64,000 bases of DNA from Tritrichomonas musculus (GCA_039105265.1 JAPFFF010000029.1:310001-374000); one strand, 5' to 3'. Counted from the first letter of the stretch, positions 19,916 to 30,000 are shown. The notes: generated by a model from the sequence alone, not told the origin. Numbers and translations: made by a program.

Positions 19916-20296
19916 TTAACACAGATTAATTAACTCAAATATATTGTTGATTAATGATATCTTCCAATCTTTGCTTTTTAAGATTTTAATTATAAATGAA
20001 GGGATCATTGTAATTACTGAAAAAACACCTGTGGCTATCAATCTGTTTTTTCCATGTTTAAAAAATGTTTCGATCATCAGATGAAATGTAGAATGAAAGA
20101 TTCCTGGTAAATGTTCTATGAAATTATCCCATAATTTGCTGCCTATAGAATCATTTTCTTCTATATATTGTTTCATTGATTGAATTAATGATTTCAAAAG
20201 TTCTGGTTTTTCATTTTCATTGGATTCTTTTAACTTTATGCAATCTTTAGATATTGATTCTTCTGGTGTGAGATTATTTTCTTGATTTTCACCCAT
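19916..20296 (-). CDS. Small membrane protein of unknown function
   Basis: The 126-residue product has an acidic, Asn/Glu-rich first half (about 1-55) and a hydrophobic second half. One likely membrane helix lies at about 84-105 (LIATGVFSVITMIPSFIIKIL), preceded by an amphipathic stretch (FHSTFHLMIETFFK). Single-pass or tail-anchored topology is possible. I recognise no family. It is the last ordinary gene before the repeat-rich region, and coding status is supported by length and composition only. Confidence 0.5.
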   Translation of the reverse strand: MGENQENNLTPEESISKDCIKLKESNENEKPELLKSLIQSMKQYIEENDSIGSKLWDNFIEHLPGIFHSTFHLMIETFFKHGKNRLIATGVFSVITMIPSFIIKILKSKDWKISLINNIFELINLC

Positions 20297-21370
20297 TTTT
20301 GTGGTATTTTTTTTGGAAATTTGATGCTATAACATCAAAAAATTATTTTATTTCATATCAAATAAAATATCAATGATTAAAATGAATGCATCGTGCAAAG
20401 GTTTAGAATAATTCTTTTTAACATGTGCGATTCATGGTTCGGATTAATATATATGTATTGTTAATGAAATAATATTTCAACATTCTTTTGACTTCAAAAC
20501 CTAGAATGAGTAAAGTTATTTGTACCAGAGAAAGTTTGTTAAAGAAATCCCGATTACCATAACCAAAATTAGCTACAATTCTATATATGAAACTACCACC
20601 AAATATGATACATTCATTTGAAGTGATGAAGAAACAGAAATATTCAAAAAAAAAATGTTAGAAATCCATCGAAGTTCAGATAAAAATCAGCAAACCTTCA
20701 ATAATTTCTTGTATTTTTGAAATCTTATATTTATGTTCCTTTTGTATAAAGCATTTCTAAAATCATTGCATTAAATACTCTCCACTTTGAATAATAATCT
20801 CCTCCATTAGCCTCATCGTTTTCTCAATCAGCCTCATTAACTCTTCCATTAGCTTCTCAGGCAGCTTGGTCAGGCTTATCAACCTCATCGAATCCTAGAC
20901 TTAACTCCTCATTGTCATCAACTCATCAAATTTACAATCAATTTCATCAAATTCACAATTAGTTTCATCAATTCTCCTACTAGCCTCATTAACACCTCAA
21001 AATCAATTGATTTTCAACAAACTCCATCATTCCTGCAATTAATCCAATAGATTCCTCAATCATCTTTATATATCCTTCTGTCAGCTTCATCTATTTCTGA
21101 ACCAACCTTGTTAGCTCCTAAAACTGCCATCATACAAATCATAAAAATAAAATTAATTAATCACATTTTTTAATTCTCATGAATATTTTGATATTTTTGG
21201 AAAAAAAAACTAACTTTTTCTATGAACGATTATTTACAACACGTTATATTTTATATCATTTTCATAACTTTACATATTTTATTATTCAGAAAATAATTGA
21301 GATGATTCAGAGGCAGAAATTTTATTTTTCTCAAAGTTCGTTTTTTTATTTCAAATATTCCAAGAGAAAA
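20297..21370. other. Spacer with a pyrimidine-rich degenerate repeat tract
   Basis: From about 20780 to 21125 the plus strand is unusually rich in C and T and built from variants of CCTCATTA, CTCATCAA and TTCATCAA. It looks like a decayed minisatellite or a decayed low-complexity coding tract. The rest of the spacer is ordinary AT-rich DNA. An open frame at 21179-21373 ends just inside the mobile element and has no recognisable content. Confidence 0.45.
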
Positions 21371-22011
21371 TGAAGCCCCAGCTTTTTGAGAGGCCAAAAA
21401 TTGAATGAATAAAAAATATAAAAATTTTAAAATGTTAAAAATGCGTTATATAAAACCAACAAAAACGAAATATAGCATTTAGTAAAACATATATAGAAAA
21501 AAAGCATAGAAAATAATTGAGAGGGAAGATTTTTTGAGTGTATTTTATATTTTCGCTAAAATGTATTCAAATTTGAAATAAACAAATTGAAAGAATTTCA
21601 GATGCACACAAAAAGCAAGATTATTTTTTCTATGATATTGAAAAATCAACTTCATAACGTATTATCTTCAAAGCTTTGTTATTGATGATTATGTTGTAAA
21701 TGAGCAAGGATTAGTTAGATTAAAAAATTGAAAAATTTTCCAAATTTGAAAAATTTTTATATCTTCACAAAAGTAAAGTTCGAAAAATTTTAATTGAATT
21801 ATCGTATAAACAAAAAATATATTTATCTATTAATTTGACTAGCATCATACGAAAATAAAAATAAATAAATACAATAATATTGATCAATAAAAAATAAATA
21901 TACTGGAATAAATAACAAATGTTTGAAAAATAGATTCGACTAATAAATTCCTTTGAATAAATCTATTCCAGCATATTAATTTCCTTTGAATCTATTAAAA
22001 AAGAGGCAAAT
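21371..22011 (+). repeat. Left terminal inverted repeat (641 bp)
   Basis: Reverse complement of 25736-26407 over its full length by eye, apart from the 31-bp duplication in the other copy. The outer edge is TGAAGCCCCAGC, and the inner edge fades after GAGGCAAAT at 22011. It encodes no obvious product. Confidence 0.88.
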
Positions 22012-22208
22012 TAAGTAAAAAATAATTAAAATGTTTAGTAACTTTTTTAATAAGATAAAAAATAAAAATAAATTGAAATTCACCTAATTTGACCTTTATG
22101 TTATTGTTCCCAATTTTTTAAAAATTTAAATATCTTTAAAATTATAATAGAAATAATAAAAAATAAAAAATAAATAATAAATAAAATTTAATAATTAATA
22201 TGTTTTTA

Positions 22209-23018
22209 TTAAGGCGTGTATTCAATGATGTTTAATACTCCATCTCTTTCTATATCAAACTTTGGAAGTTGATTGTATGCTGTTTCTGGAGTAGTTTCAT
22301 CTTCAAAATAATTTTTTAAAGCTGAATGAAACAAAATATTGTTATAAATAAATACTATGATAGGGATATCTTTATAATCTTTCAATTTTTCTACTATCGG
22401 CCACCACCTTTCAATTTTTGCGTTTTCTTCAGGATTTCTTGGACGAATTTTATAATGAAAAATTTTGCTTTTTTTAAGTTCTTCTTCAAAATCGTTACCA
22501 GTAAATTCTTTACCGTTATCGGTTGTTATTTCAAAGGGATATTCATTTTCTTTGAAATTTGAGAGGCAATTATTCAAAGCTTGAGCAGCAAATTCCATTG
22601 TTTTATATTCACCAATTTCAAAATAAATTATTTTTCTTGAATAATCATCAATAAAAGCTATCAAATAATGAACTTTTTCAAAGTATGGTGGTTTGTCCTT
22701 CAAAAAGTGGATATCACAATGCCACAAATAATTAACCCTTGTTGCATGATATCTTGAGTCATGTACAATTTCTTTTTTTTCTTTTTGTTTTGGTGGATAT
22801 AAAATATTATGTATTTTTCTAGAATGCCATTCTGAAATATTTAATATGTTTCCAATACCCTTATATCCACCTTCCCATGAATTGTGAATCTCTGAAAATT
22901 TCTGAATGAGTTCATCTGAAATATTGAGAGGTTTTCGACCACATTTCAAATTTCCTAAATCAATATTATAATTTTTTTTAAGAAAATTGAGTAAAGTGGT
23001 TCGTTTACATTTCAATAT
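22209..23018 (-). CDS. DDE integrase (rve superfamily) of the inverted-repeat element
   Basis: About 268 residues can be read. A helix-turn-helix-like N-terminus (YKGIGNILNISEWHSRKI, about 51-68) precedes an integrase core with D101 (HCDIHF), D166 (TTDNGKEF) and E202 (ENAKIERWW). This gives a D-x64-D-x35-E triad as in retroviral and IS3-type integrases. The frame opens right after a TAA at 23019-23021 and has no ATG until residue 140, beyond the first catalytic Asp. It therefore cannot be made as a complete enzyme from its own ATG. It overlaps the end of the bromodomain frame (stop at 23012-23014). The best reading is the second half of a bromodomain-integrase polyprotein, joined by frameshifting or broken by a one-base deletion. 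Confidence 0.82.
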   Translation of the reverse strand: MLKCKRTTLLNFLKKNYNIDLGNLKCGRKPLNISDELIQKFSEIHNSWEGGYKGIGNILNISEWHSRKIHNILYPPKQKEKKEIVHDSRYHATRVNYLWHCDIHFLKDKPPYFEKVHYLIAFIDDYSRKIIYFEIGEYKTMEFAAQALNNCLSNFKENEYPFEITTDNGKEFTGNDFEEELKKSKIFHYKIRPRNPEENAKIERWWPIVEKLKDYKDIPIIVFIYNNILFHSALKNYFEDETTPETAYNQLPKFDIERDGVLNIIEYTP

Positions 23019-23518
23019 TTAAAAATTGATTTTAAAGAAATTGAATTGTCTTTAATTGAATCAACCAATTTATTTATTTCTGAAGCGTCCAACTGATATA
23101 TATCAAATTTTGAATTAAGTATTTTTGAAAGATAAAAAAAATCTTTGTCTATTCCGGTCAATTTTTCGCAATTCTGAATTATTTTTTGATGATTGCTCAA
23201 ACAATTCATTGAAATTTCTTTATTCATTATTTCATAAAGCATATCAAACATTTGAATAGTTAAAGATTTATCACCATAAACTTGACAAGTATTTTGATAA
23301 ATTAAATTGAAATCCTTTGTAAAATCGTCTATATTAAAATATTTATTATCACTTATTTTATTTTTGATTATTTCAAAGCACATTGGAGTTTTTACGATTG
23401 AATAATAATTTTTTTCTTGTTTTTCATCTGGTAATTTTTCGAAATACAGCGAAATTGGTTTTTGGGCTATTTTTTCCATAATTTGATTGAGCTGTGATTT
23501 TAAAATCTCTTGCGACAT
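23012..23518 (-). CDS. Bromodomain-like protein, N-terminal partner of the integrase
   Basis: The 168-residue frame starts with ATG at 23518. Residues about 5-97 follow the bromodomain pattern: P21 in the first loop, YYSIVKTPMCFEIIKNKI (about 38-55, matching the Y-x-x-x-I-x-x-P-M-D-L-x-x-I signature), Y60 with an FTKDFNLIYQNT helix (66-77), then VY (80-81). The Asn that normally contacts acetyl-lysine after this Tyr is Gly82 here. Acetyl-lysine reading may thus be altered or lost. A helical linker (about 98-168) runs into the integrase, one frame off. Bromodomains bind acetylated histones. In this position the domain could steer integration, as chromodomains do in chromoviruses. This role is inference. 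Confidence 0.68.
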   Translation of the reverse strand: MSQEILKSQLNQIMEKIAQKPISLYFEKLPDEKQEKNYYSIVKTPMCFEIIKNKISDNKYFNIDDFTKDFNLIYQNTCQVYGDKSLTIQMFDMLYEIMNKEISMNCLSNHQKIIQNCEKLTGIDKDFFYLSKILNSKFDIYQLDASEINKLVDSIKDNSISLKSIFKY

Positions 23519-25735
23519 GTAAAAATAATTTTAACGTATTTTATTGAATTTGATTTGAATAGTTTACATACTTTTGAATGGATTCCTATTTTGGTAATTC
23601 AATATTTTTGAATTTTTAGAATAATATAATATAATTGATAATAAAAAACATATTAATTAATAAAGAACATAATTTTATAATTGCAATTAGCTTGATAAAA
23701 GTTTTTCAAAAGCAAAAACAGACCATAATTTGGCTATTTGGTCTAAATTTAAATAAATTCTCCGATATCTAATACGAAAAACATGAAAAGAAGTTTATTA
23801 CTTATATATAAACGATCTTTACTATGCCAAATGTTGCATTAATAAGATTTTTTTTGAATTTCATTGATGAAAAACGATTTAAAAAATATAATTTCAGTAT
23901 TTCCACTTATTTTGCAACAGTTATTATACCATAAAACCTTTATATTATATGTATAAAGAGCATATAGATTGAAATAATAGCGATTACAACTTCGTTAAAC
24001 CTGAATAAAGTCCTTAGATTTATTGCTGATGAGATTAAACCAAAAAAGGATCGTTAATTTTTATATTTTCTTGGTTAAGAATACTATTAATCAAATAAAA
24101 TAAAGCAAAAGTTACGAGACCAAACTTATTTTTCATTGAATTCCTAACCTAAACAAAAATTAGCTTACACTTTCTAGTATATCAAATAGAAAAGAAAGCA
24201 CTTGACTGAGTTCACTCTGTTATCATTTTCTCATTTCAAAAATTGATATAAAAATAGTATGCATTAAGGTATTTTCTTTTTTCTTTCCTTAAGCCTGAAA
24301 GTAATAATTGATCATGCTGCTAAACGAGACTCGTTATTTGTTCCTAGTAGGTATCATAGCATAGTTAATTGTAACAATCCATATTTAGTTCTGATAGATT
24401 TATGATGGAGGTTAAAAAAAATTATTGATATTCAAACAACATTTTTCATTTAAATAGATTTGATTACTCCTTATGCTTTCTCAATCATCAGTAGTTGATA
24501 GCCTAAATTGTAAAAATGTATGGAATGCTTTATTTCTCCAGAAAAATACTAAGTTTAACAAATTGTTTTACTGTGATTGTGTTGTGAGCTTAAGGGAAGA
24601 TTTTAATGATATGAGTTAATACTTGGTAATTTATTAATTATTTGATTAAAATAAATGCATTTTTAATATTAAAAACTCCTTTATGCTCATAGAAATTAGT
24701 CAATATCAACCATATATGTAATATAATGAAAACTTTTTTGATATTCCAATACTGTAATAAGCAAGCATAAGTCACAGAAAATCATTCATCAAAAAGGTGA
24801 TTCTCAATCTTGGAAAACATATATAATCGGTTGTTTTCATTTGTTTGAGCCTATTTAAAGCTGTGACTCAAAATGAAATTTCGTTCCTAGGAATTGAGGT
24901 AGGGGAAATCAAGGTTTTCTTATCCTATATTTAATAACTAATTGAATGATAAAAAAAAATCCCATTATTAAACTCAATAAGTATAATAATTTTCAGCATA
25001 CTTCTTCAAACTTTTGATAAAAACACAATATAAAAGGTTATAAATAGGTAAACTAGTTGAATAAACTTGAATTGTTCTATTTCACAGAACTGTTGTTGAG
25101 TTTAAAAGACGTTTTTTAAATTATAAATGAATAAATGAAAAAGGATATTATAAATATATAATATTGGTGCTTAATAACAAATTTAACATGGCCTTGAACA
25201 TATATATGTACTAATAATTATTGAAATAGAACTAAAAAAGAACAAATTTAGATTTTTAAAATTTGAATATTTTACATCTTTGAAAATTTTTATTCAAAAA
25301 GTTTTAAAAAATAATGAGAATTCATTCAAATAATAAAAAACACTATTTTCATTTTATGATAGAAAAACGACCATCAAACCCGTCTTAACTAAATCAGCAA
25401 ACTCTTTGAACTTAATAAATTCAAAAATATTCGCATTCGAACAATTTTTTTTTATTTTATTATTGCTAGCCTTCAATTTCAGATTATTCAAGCAAACCAC
25501 TTTTTAAAACCTTTTATGTTTTATTTTATTATTGCTAGCCTAATTTTATTATTGCTATTAAAAAAACTTAATTATTATTTTCGATTGAAATTCAAAAAGA
25601 AACAAAAATACTTTTATTTGTATTTTTTAGCTTGTTTAACAATATATTAAGATAATTCACTTCAATGTTTAACTCTAATGTACATTATTATAATTCATAA
25701 CTATAGGAAATTTTAGTAAATGAATTCTGATTAAT
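23519..25735. other. Non-coding interior of the inverted-repeat element
   Basis: Some 2.2 kb between the bromodomain start and the right inverted repeat contain no substantial reading frame on either strand. Near the right end TTTATTTTATTATTGCTAGC occurs twice (starting 25451 and about 25520), and a shorter variant follows. Composition is very AT-rich. The stretch could be decayed cargo, a deletion scar of a larger element, or untranslated sequence required in cis. Confidence 0.55.
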
Positions 25736-26407
25736 ATTTGCCTCTTTTTTAATAGATTCAAAGGAAATTAATATGCTGGAATAGATTTATTCAAAGGAAT
25801 TTATTAGTCGAATCTATTTTTCAAACATTTGTTATTTATTCCAGTATATTTATTTTTTATTGATCAATATTATTGTATTTATTTATTTTTATTTTCGTAT
25901 GATGCTAGTCAAATTAATAGATAAATATATTTTTTGTTTATACGATAATTCAATTAAAATTTTTCGAACTTTACTTTTGTGAAGATATAAAAATTTTTCA
26001 AATTTGGAAAATTTTTCAATTTTTTAATCTAACTAATCCTTGCTCATTTACAACATAATCATCAATAACAAAGCTTTGAAGATAATACGTTATGAAGTTG
26101 ATTTTTCAATATCATAGAAAAAATAATCTTGCTTTTTCAATATCATAGAAAAAATAATCTTGCTTTTTGTGTGCATCTGAAATTCTTTCAATTTGTTTAT
26201 TTCAAATTTGAATACATTTTAGCGAAAATATAAAATACACTCAAAAAATCTTCCCTCTCAATTATTTTCTATGCTTTTTTTCTATATATGTTTTACTAAA
26301 TGCTATATTTCGTTTTTGTTGGTTTTATATAACGCATTTTTAACATTTTAAAATTTTTATATTTTTTATTCATTCAATTTTTGGCCTCTCAAAAAGCTGG
26401 GGCTTCA
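25736..26407 (-). repeat. Right terminal inverted repeat (672 bp)
   Basis: Inverted copy of 21371-22011. It contains a perfect 31-bp tandem duplication (unit TTTTTCAATATCATAG... at 26102 and 26133) that the left copy lacks. 672 minus 641 equals 31, so this single event explains the whole length difference. Confidence 0.88.
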
Positions 26408-26487
26408 TTTTTTTTATTTCAAACATCTTAATCATTTGAATGCTTTTTATAAATTAAAATCCTAATAAAAATGTAAAACATATTTAA

Positions 26488-26496
26488 TCATTTTTT
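26488..26496 (+). promoter_or_regulatory. Candidate initiator TCATTTTTT
   Basis: It lies 10 bp upstream of the ATG at 26500 and resembles the parabasalid TCA-type initiator. It is outside the mobile element, so the promoter core would have survived the insertion. Confidence 0.25.
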
Positions 26497-26499
26497 TAA

Positions 26500-27252
26500 A
26501 TGGAAGAATATCATCTGAAAGATTTCAGACTTATAAAAAATAAAGAACTAGTTGAAGCTATAAGAATAGAACAAAATCAGAAAATGGTAGAAGAACATTT
26601 TTCAGAAAAAGATTATTCAATTGGGAAATCTGTACGCGTTGAAATTGATCCAGAAAAAATAGGTAATGCTTTATCCTTAACTCCAATTTTTAGAAAATAT
26701 AAAGATGGAAAACTCCAACTAGAAACTATAGCACATATGGTTGTTCCTATTTATATTCCAAATGTTCAAAATATTAAAGAACTCATTAATATTTTAATCT
26801 CAGATAAAATATTTCGATTTAAACTTTATCCACCATATGTTTTACAACCTTTATATAATTCAACAATAGAATTTTATCGCTATTACTCCACATCTATATT
26901 AGTTGATCGTTTAGAAAAGTTTGTTAACATCAATAATGATGATGTTATATATAATATTCTGCCACCAGAAGGATATTCATATGGCGCATTTCTTATTCAT
27001 GAATCATATGAAAACGGGCATATTTACAAAACATTATTTGATATAACTGATATATTTAATGTAAAAATGATTAAAACGGACAGACCGATAGAAGAAAAAA
27101 ATAACAATGACATTAACAACAACAAAAATAATAATTATAATAATAATAGTAATGACACTAACAATAGCATATTTCAAGTGATACCTAATTCAAAAAAGCA
27201 TAGAATCCATAAAAAAATAAAAAAAGGATTAATATATACCAAATTAAAATGA
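26500..27252 (+). CDS. Unknown protein beside the mobile element
   Basis: The 250-residue product is a plausible folded domain (about 1-195) with alternating hydrophobic and charged segments, for example ETIAHMVVPIYIPNVQNIKELI and PPEGYSYGAFLIHES. A poly-Asn/Asp stretch (about 203-223) and a Lys-rich basic tail (KKHRIHKKIKKG) follow. I recognise no family and no membrane segment. Its ATG is 93 bp outside the right inverted repeat, so the element lies in its promoter area. It may be a host gene or a piece of an older element. Confidence 0.55.
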   Translation: MEEYHLKDFRLIKNKELVEAIRIEQNQKMVEEHFSEKDYSIGKSVRVEIDPEKIGNALSLTPIFRKYKDGKLQLETIAHMVVPIYIPNVQNIKELINILISDKIFRFKLYPPYVLQPLYNSTIEFYRYYSTSILVDRLEKFVNINNDDVIYNILPPEGYSYGAFLIHESYENGHIYKTLFDITDIFNVKMIKTDRPIEEKNNNDINNNKNNNYNNNSNDTNNSIFQVIPNSKKHRIHKKIKKGLIYTKLK

Positions 27253-27336
27253 ATAATGCATAAAAAAACAAAATAACAATTAATTCCAAAGATAATACAA
27301 TAATTTTTATTATTATAATACAGAAACATATTCAAC

Positions 27337-27474
27337 CTTTTGTATTTGATTAATACTTAAATATTATTATTATTATAATAATAAATCTTTTGTATTTGAT
27401 TAATACTTAAATATTATTATTATAATAATAAATCTTTTGTATTTGATTAATACTTAAATATTATTATTTATTTA
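27337..27474. repeat. Three tandem copies of a 47-50-bp AT-rich unit
   Basis: CTTTTGTATTTGATTAATA begins at 27337, 27387 and 27434. Each copy is followed by an ATTATTATTATAATAATA-type microsatellite, whose length variation explains the 50 and 47 bp spacing. Confidence 0.8.
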
Positions 27475-28138
27475 TTTTAAATATTAATAATTCTTCTATA
27501 TTATTAAGATTGTTCTTATTTCATCTTGCATCAAACTCAATAATTTATATTATTTCTTTGTTGTGTTGTCTAAATATTTTAATCAAAATATAGAATATTG
27601 AATCTTACAAATGTAAATCGATTTACATATAAATAAATTAAAAATTTTTTTTCTACGCCACTAATGGTATTTATTAATATATAGGAAATATAATGCCGAT
27701 ATTAAAATTTATAGAGATTTTTTTTCATGGAAAGTAAAAAACCGCCATCTTAAGGTGAAATTTAACTTACTCTGTTATCATAATAGAGAAGGATATATAT
27801 ATATATATATATATTATTTTATAATTTAATAATAATGAAATCAACCAGCTCTCGCACCTCTATTTGATTAATACTTAAATATTATTATTTATTTATTTTA
27901 AATATTAATAATTCTTCTATATTATTAAGATTGTTCTTAATCTTGCATCAAACTCAATAATTTATATTATTTCTTTGTTGTGTGAAATGTCTAAATATTT
28001 TAACTCCAAAATATAGAATATTGAATCTTACAAATGTATTTTTTTGGACAATCGTTTTTTTCTACGCCACTTTTTGAATGGTTTTTCATGGAAAGTAAAA
28101 AACCGCCATCTTAAGGTGAAATTTAACTTACTCTGTTA
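27442..28138. repeat. Large direct duplication (about 27442-27777 and 27863-28138)
   Basis: Both blocks start TTTGATTAATACTTAAATAT, share about 170 bp almost unchanged, diverge around a CTACGCCAC word, and rejoin in TCATGGAAAGTAAAAAACCG to CTCTGTTA. A (TA)n microsatellite lies at about 27794-27814. The word AGCTCTCGCACCTCT (27847-27861), shared with the end of the element at 59632-61023, sits exactly at the start of the second block. A transposon end may therefore be involved. Confidence 0.75.
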
Positions 28139-28429
28139 AGAAAATTAACCAAAAAAATCGTAAATTTATATTTTCTCTTAAAATTATTACTATTTGCTTT
28201 TTTTGATATAATTTTTTTTTATTTTTACATAATTTTTCAGGAATATACGCACCAGTGATCACCACAGGGCTGCGCGAAGCCGAATCAGGCTCCTTGAATT
28301 GCTGGATGAATCGGGAAGCCATTTGAACTATATATTTATGCATTATTTAGCTAAAATTGAATAAAAAATGTATAAAAAAGTATTCAAAAAGTTTAAAAGT
28401 TTTCAAAAAGTGGCGTAGAAAAATACGAT
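28051..28429. mobile_element. Small inverted-repeat unit (MITE-like) with a GC-richer insert
   Basis: A 28-bp sequence at 28051-28078 (containing TTTTCTACGCCACTTTTTG) recurs inverted at 28402-28429 with one mismatch. A third end-like copy TTTTCTACGCCAC lies at 27649-27661. Inside, 28240-28330 is much richer in G and C than the surroundings and encodes, on the minus strand, MASRFIQQFKEPDSASRS followed by about 15 more residues. It looks like a captured gene fragment. No target duplication could be assigned. Confidence 0.5.
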
Positions 28430-30000
28430 TCCCCTATTTTTTTAGCGATAATAGAGGTATTCATGTTAAGTGACTTAACGTCTTTTTGAATTTTTCTAAT
28501 CTCATTATTTCCATCAATATTAAGTTATATGCATTCAAATCAATAATTTTTAATTGGTTGCTCGATATAATCATTTTAAGAATGTCTAACACTGTTAATT
28601 TTGTAAAAAATTTAATCTGGTATATCTTTAATATTTCATTCAATCTTTATGATTTTTGAAAATTCCAAATATATTTATATTAATACACATAAGATTAATT
28701 AAATTATTAGATTTTTCAAATTTAATTAGATTTATAAACAGAAATAAAAAGAAATTAAAAATTTTTTCAGATATAAACTTATCATATCTTTTTTTTCAGC
28801 CTAGAATTTTATATAATACTTTTCCATATGATATTTTATTATATGTATTAATGTATATGTTGGTGCTTAAGATATTTATACGCTTAATTTTGAGAAATAA
28901 TGGTTTTGATTTTAATGGCTTATTTTAATGGTGTAAAATGTCATAAAAAGGGTTTAAAAATATGTATTTCAAGAAATAAGAAAGTATTCAAGTATATATT
29001 TCACTAAACATATTTATTGTATTTTGAATATTATTGTATTTTATTTTTTATTGTAAAAATAAAATGATTAATCAAGATTTTTTAATTGATTAGTTTAAAA
29101 TATATTAATTCAATATTTATTTTATTTCATTCAATATATAAACTAACCAAGTATTCAAAAAAATGATCGTCATTTCAATAATAAATCTTTATTCAAATTA
29201 TAATTATGATTTTATCTTAATATTTAAATAAAATAAACCATATTATATATATATAATATAATATAAAACATTACATAAAAAATAAATAAATAATATAAAT
29301 AAAATATATTAAAATATTATATAAATAAATCAGCAGCAATAAAAAATTAAATTATTTCAATTTTAAAATAATCCTTTGAAATATTACTCCATTTTCATTG
29401 AAATATTTTCTTTCAAATCAAACAACTTTTGTTAATGATATTCAAAATTGAGAATTTAATTTCACTAACAAAAGTTCTCCATAGCCATTTAGTCATAGAA
29501 ATATAATTTATATTAATATCTCGAAATTAAAAGTATAAAACATTATATACTTTCTATTATAGCATAAATATAAAATATAAAAAATAATATATAATTATCA
29601 ATCGAATCTCTAGGCTAGATCTCTTCGTGAATACCTCTGCGATAATTGTTTTTATCTTTAATAATAATTTTACTTGAAAATTTAATGATGAAATAAAAAA
29701 AAGGTTTCATATACTTTATTCGATTTACGAATCACAATTTATAATAATAATAATAATAATAAATCAGTATGTCATTAAACTCATATTACCCTTTCAAATC
29801 TTCCTTTTTTAGAATTGCAGGGACGATCAAAATAAACGTACATGGCATATCAACTTTTTCTTAGTATGGTGAAAAATAAAAAGTGACATATAAAAAATAA
29901 TAAAATGGCTGACCTTTTTTTCAACTTTTCTAGCTCTTAGATTCAATGATTTTCATTGTTTATTATTCAATAAGAATTTATATGACTAATATATACTCTT
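28430..30000. other. AT-rich spacer without recognisable genes
   Basis: Only short frames of 60-90 codons occur, hydrophobic or Lys/Asn-rich and without domains. Microsatellites include a (TA)-rich tract near 29243-29270 and an (ATA)n tract at about 29743-29763. Confidence 0.5.

Larger units (their letters stand above)
21371..26407. mobile_element. 5.0-kb integrase element with long terminal inverted repeats
   Basis: The left end (21371-22011) and right end (25736-26407) are inverted copies of each other, beginning TGAAGCCCCAGC and ending in GAGGCAAAT. The only length difference is an extra 31-bp tandem copy in the right repeat. Between them lie a minus-strand bromodomain-like frame, a DDE integrase frame and 2.2 kb without recognisable genes. 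Long inverted repeats plus a retroviral-type integrase recall Mavericks/Polintons, which are abundant in trichomonads. However, those are 15-20 kb and also carry DNA polymerase B, ATPase, protease and capsid genes, none of which is seen. It is either a deletion derivative or a different, smaller integrase family (IS3EU- or Ginger-like). No clear short target duplication is visible. Confidence 0.85.

Noticed and set aside
21371-26407. Full Maverick/Polinton
   Set aside because: Only 5 kb; no DNA polymerase B, ATPase, protease or capsid gene and no clear 5-6-bp target duplication. Kept as an integrase element of uncertain family.
28656-28928. 90-codon plus-strand frame in the repeat region
   Set aside because: Ile/Leu/Phe/Lys-rich as expected of translated AT-rich DNA and no neighbouring support.
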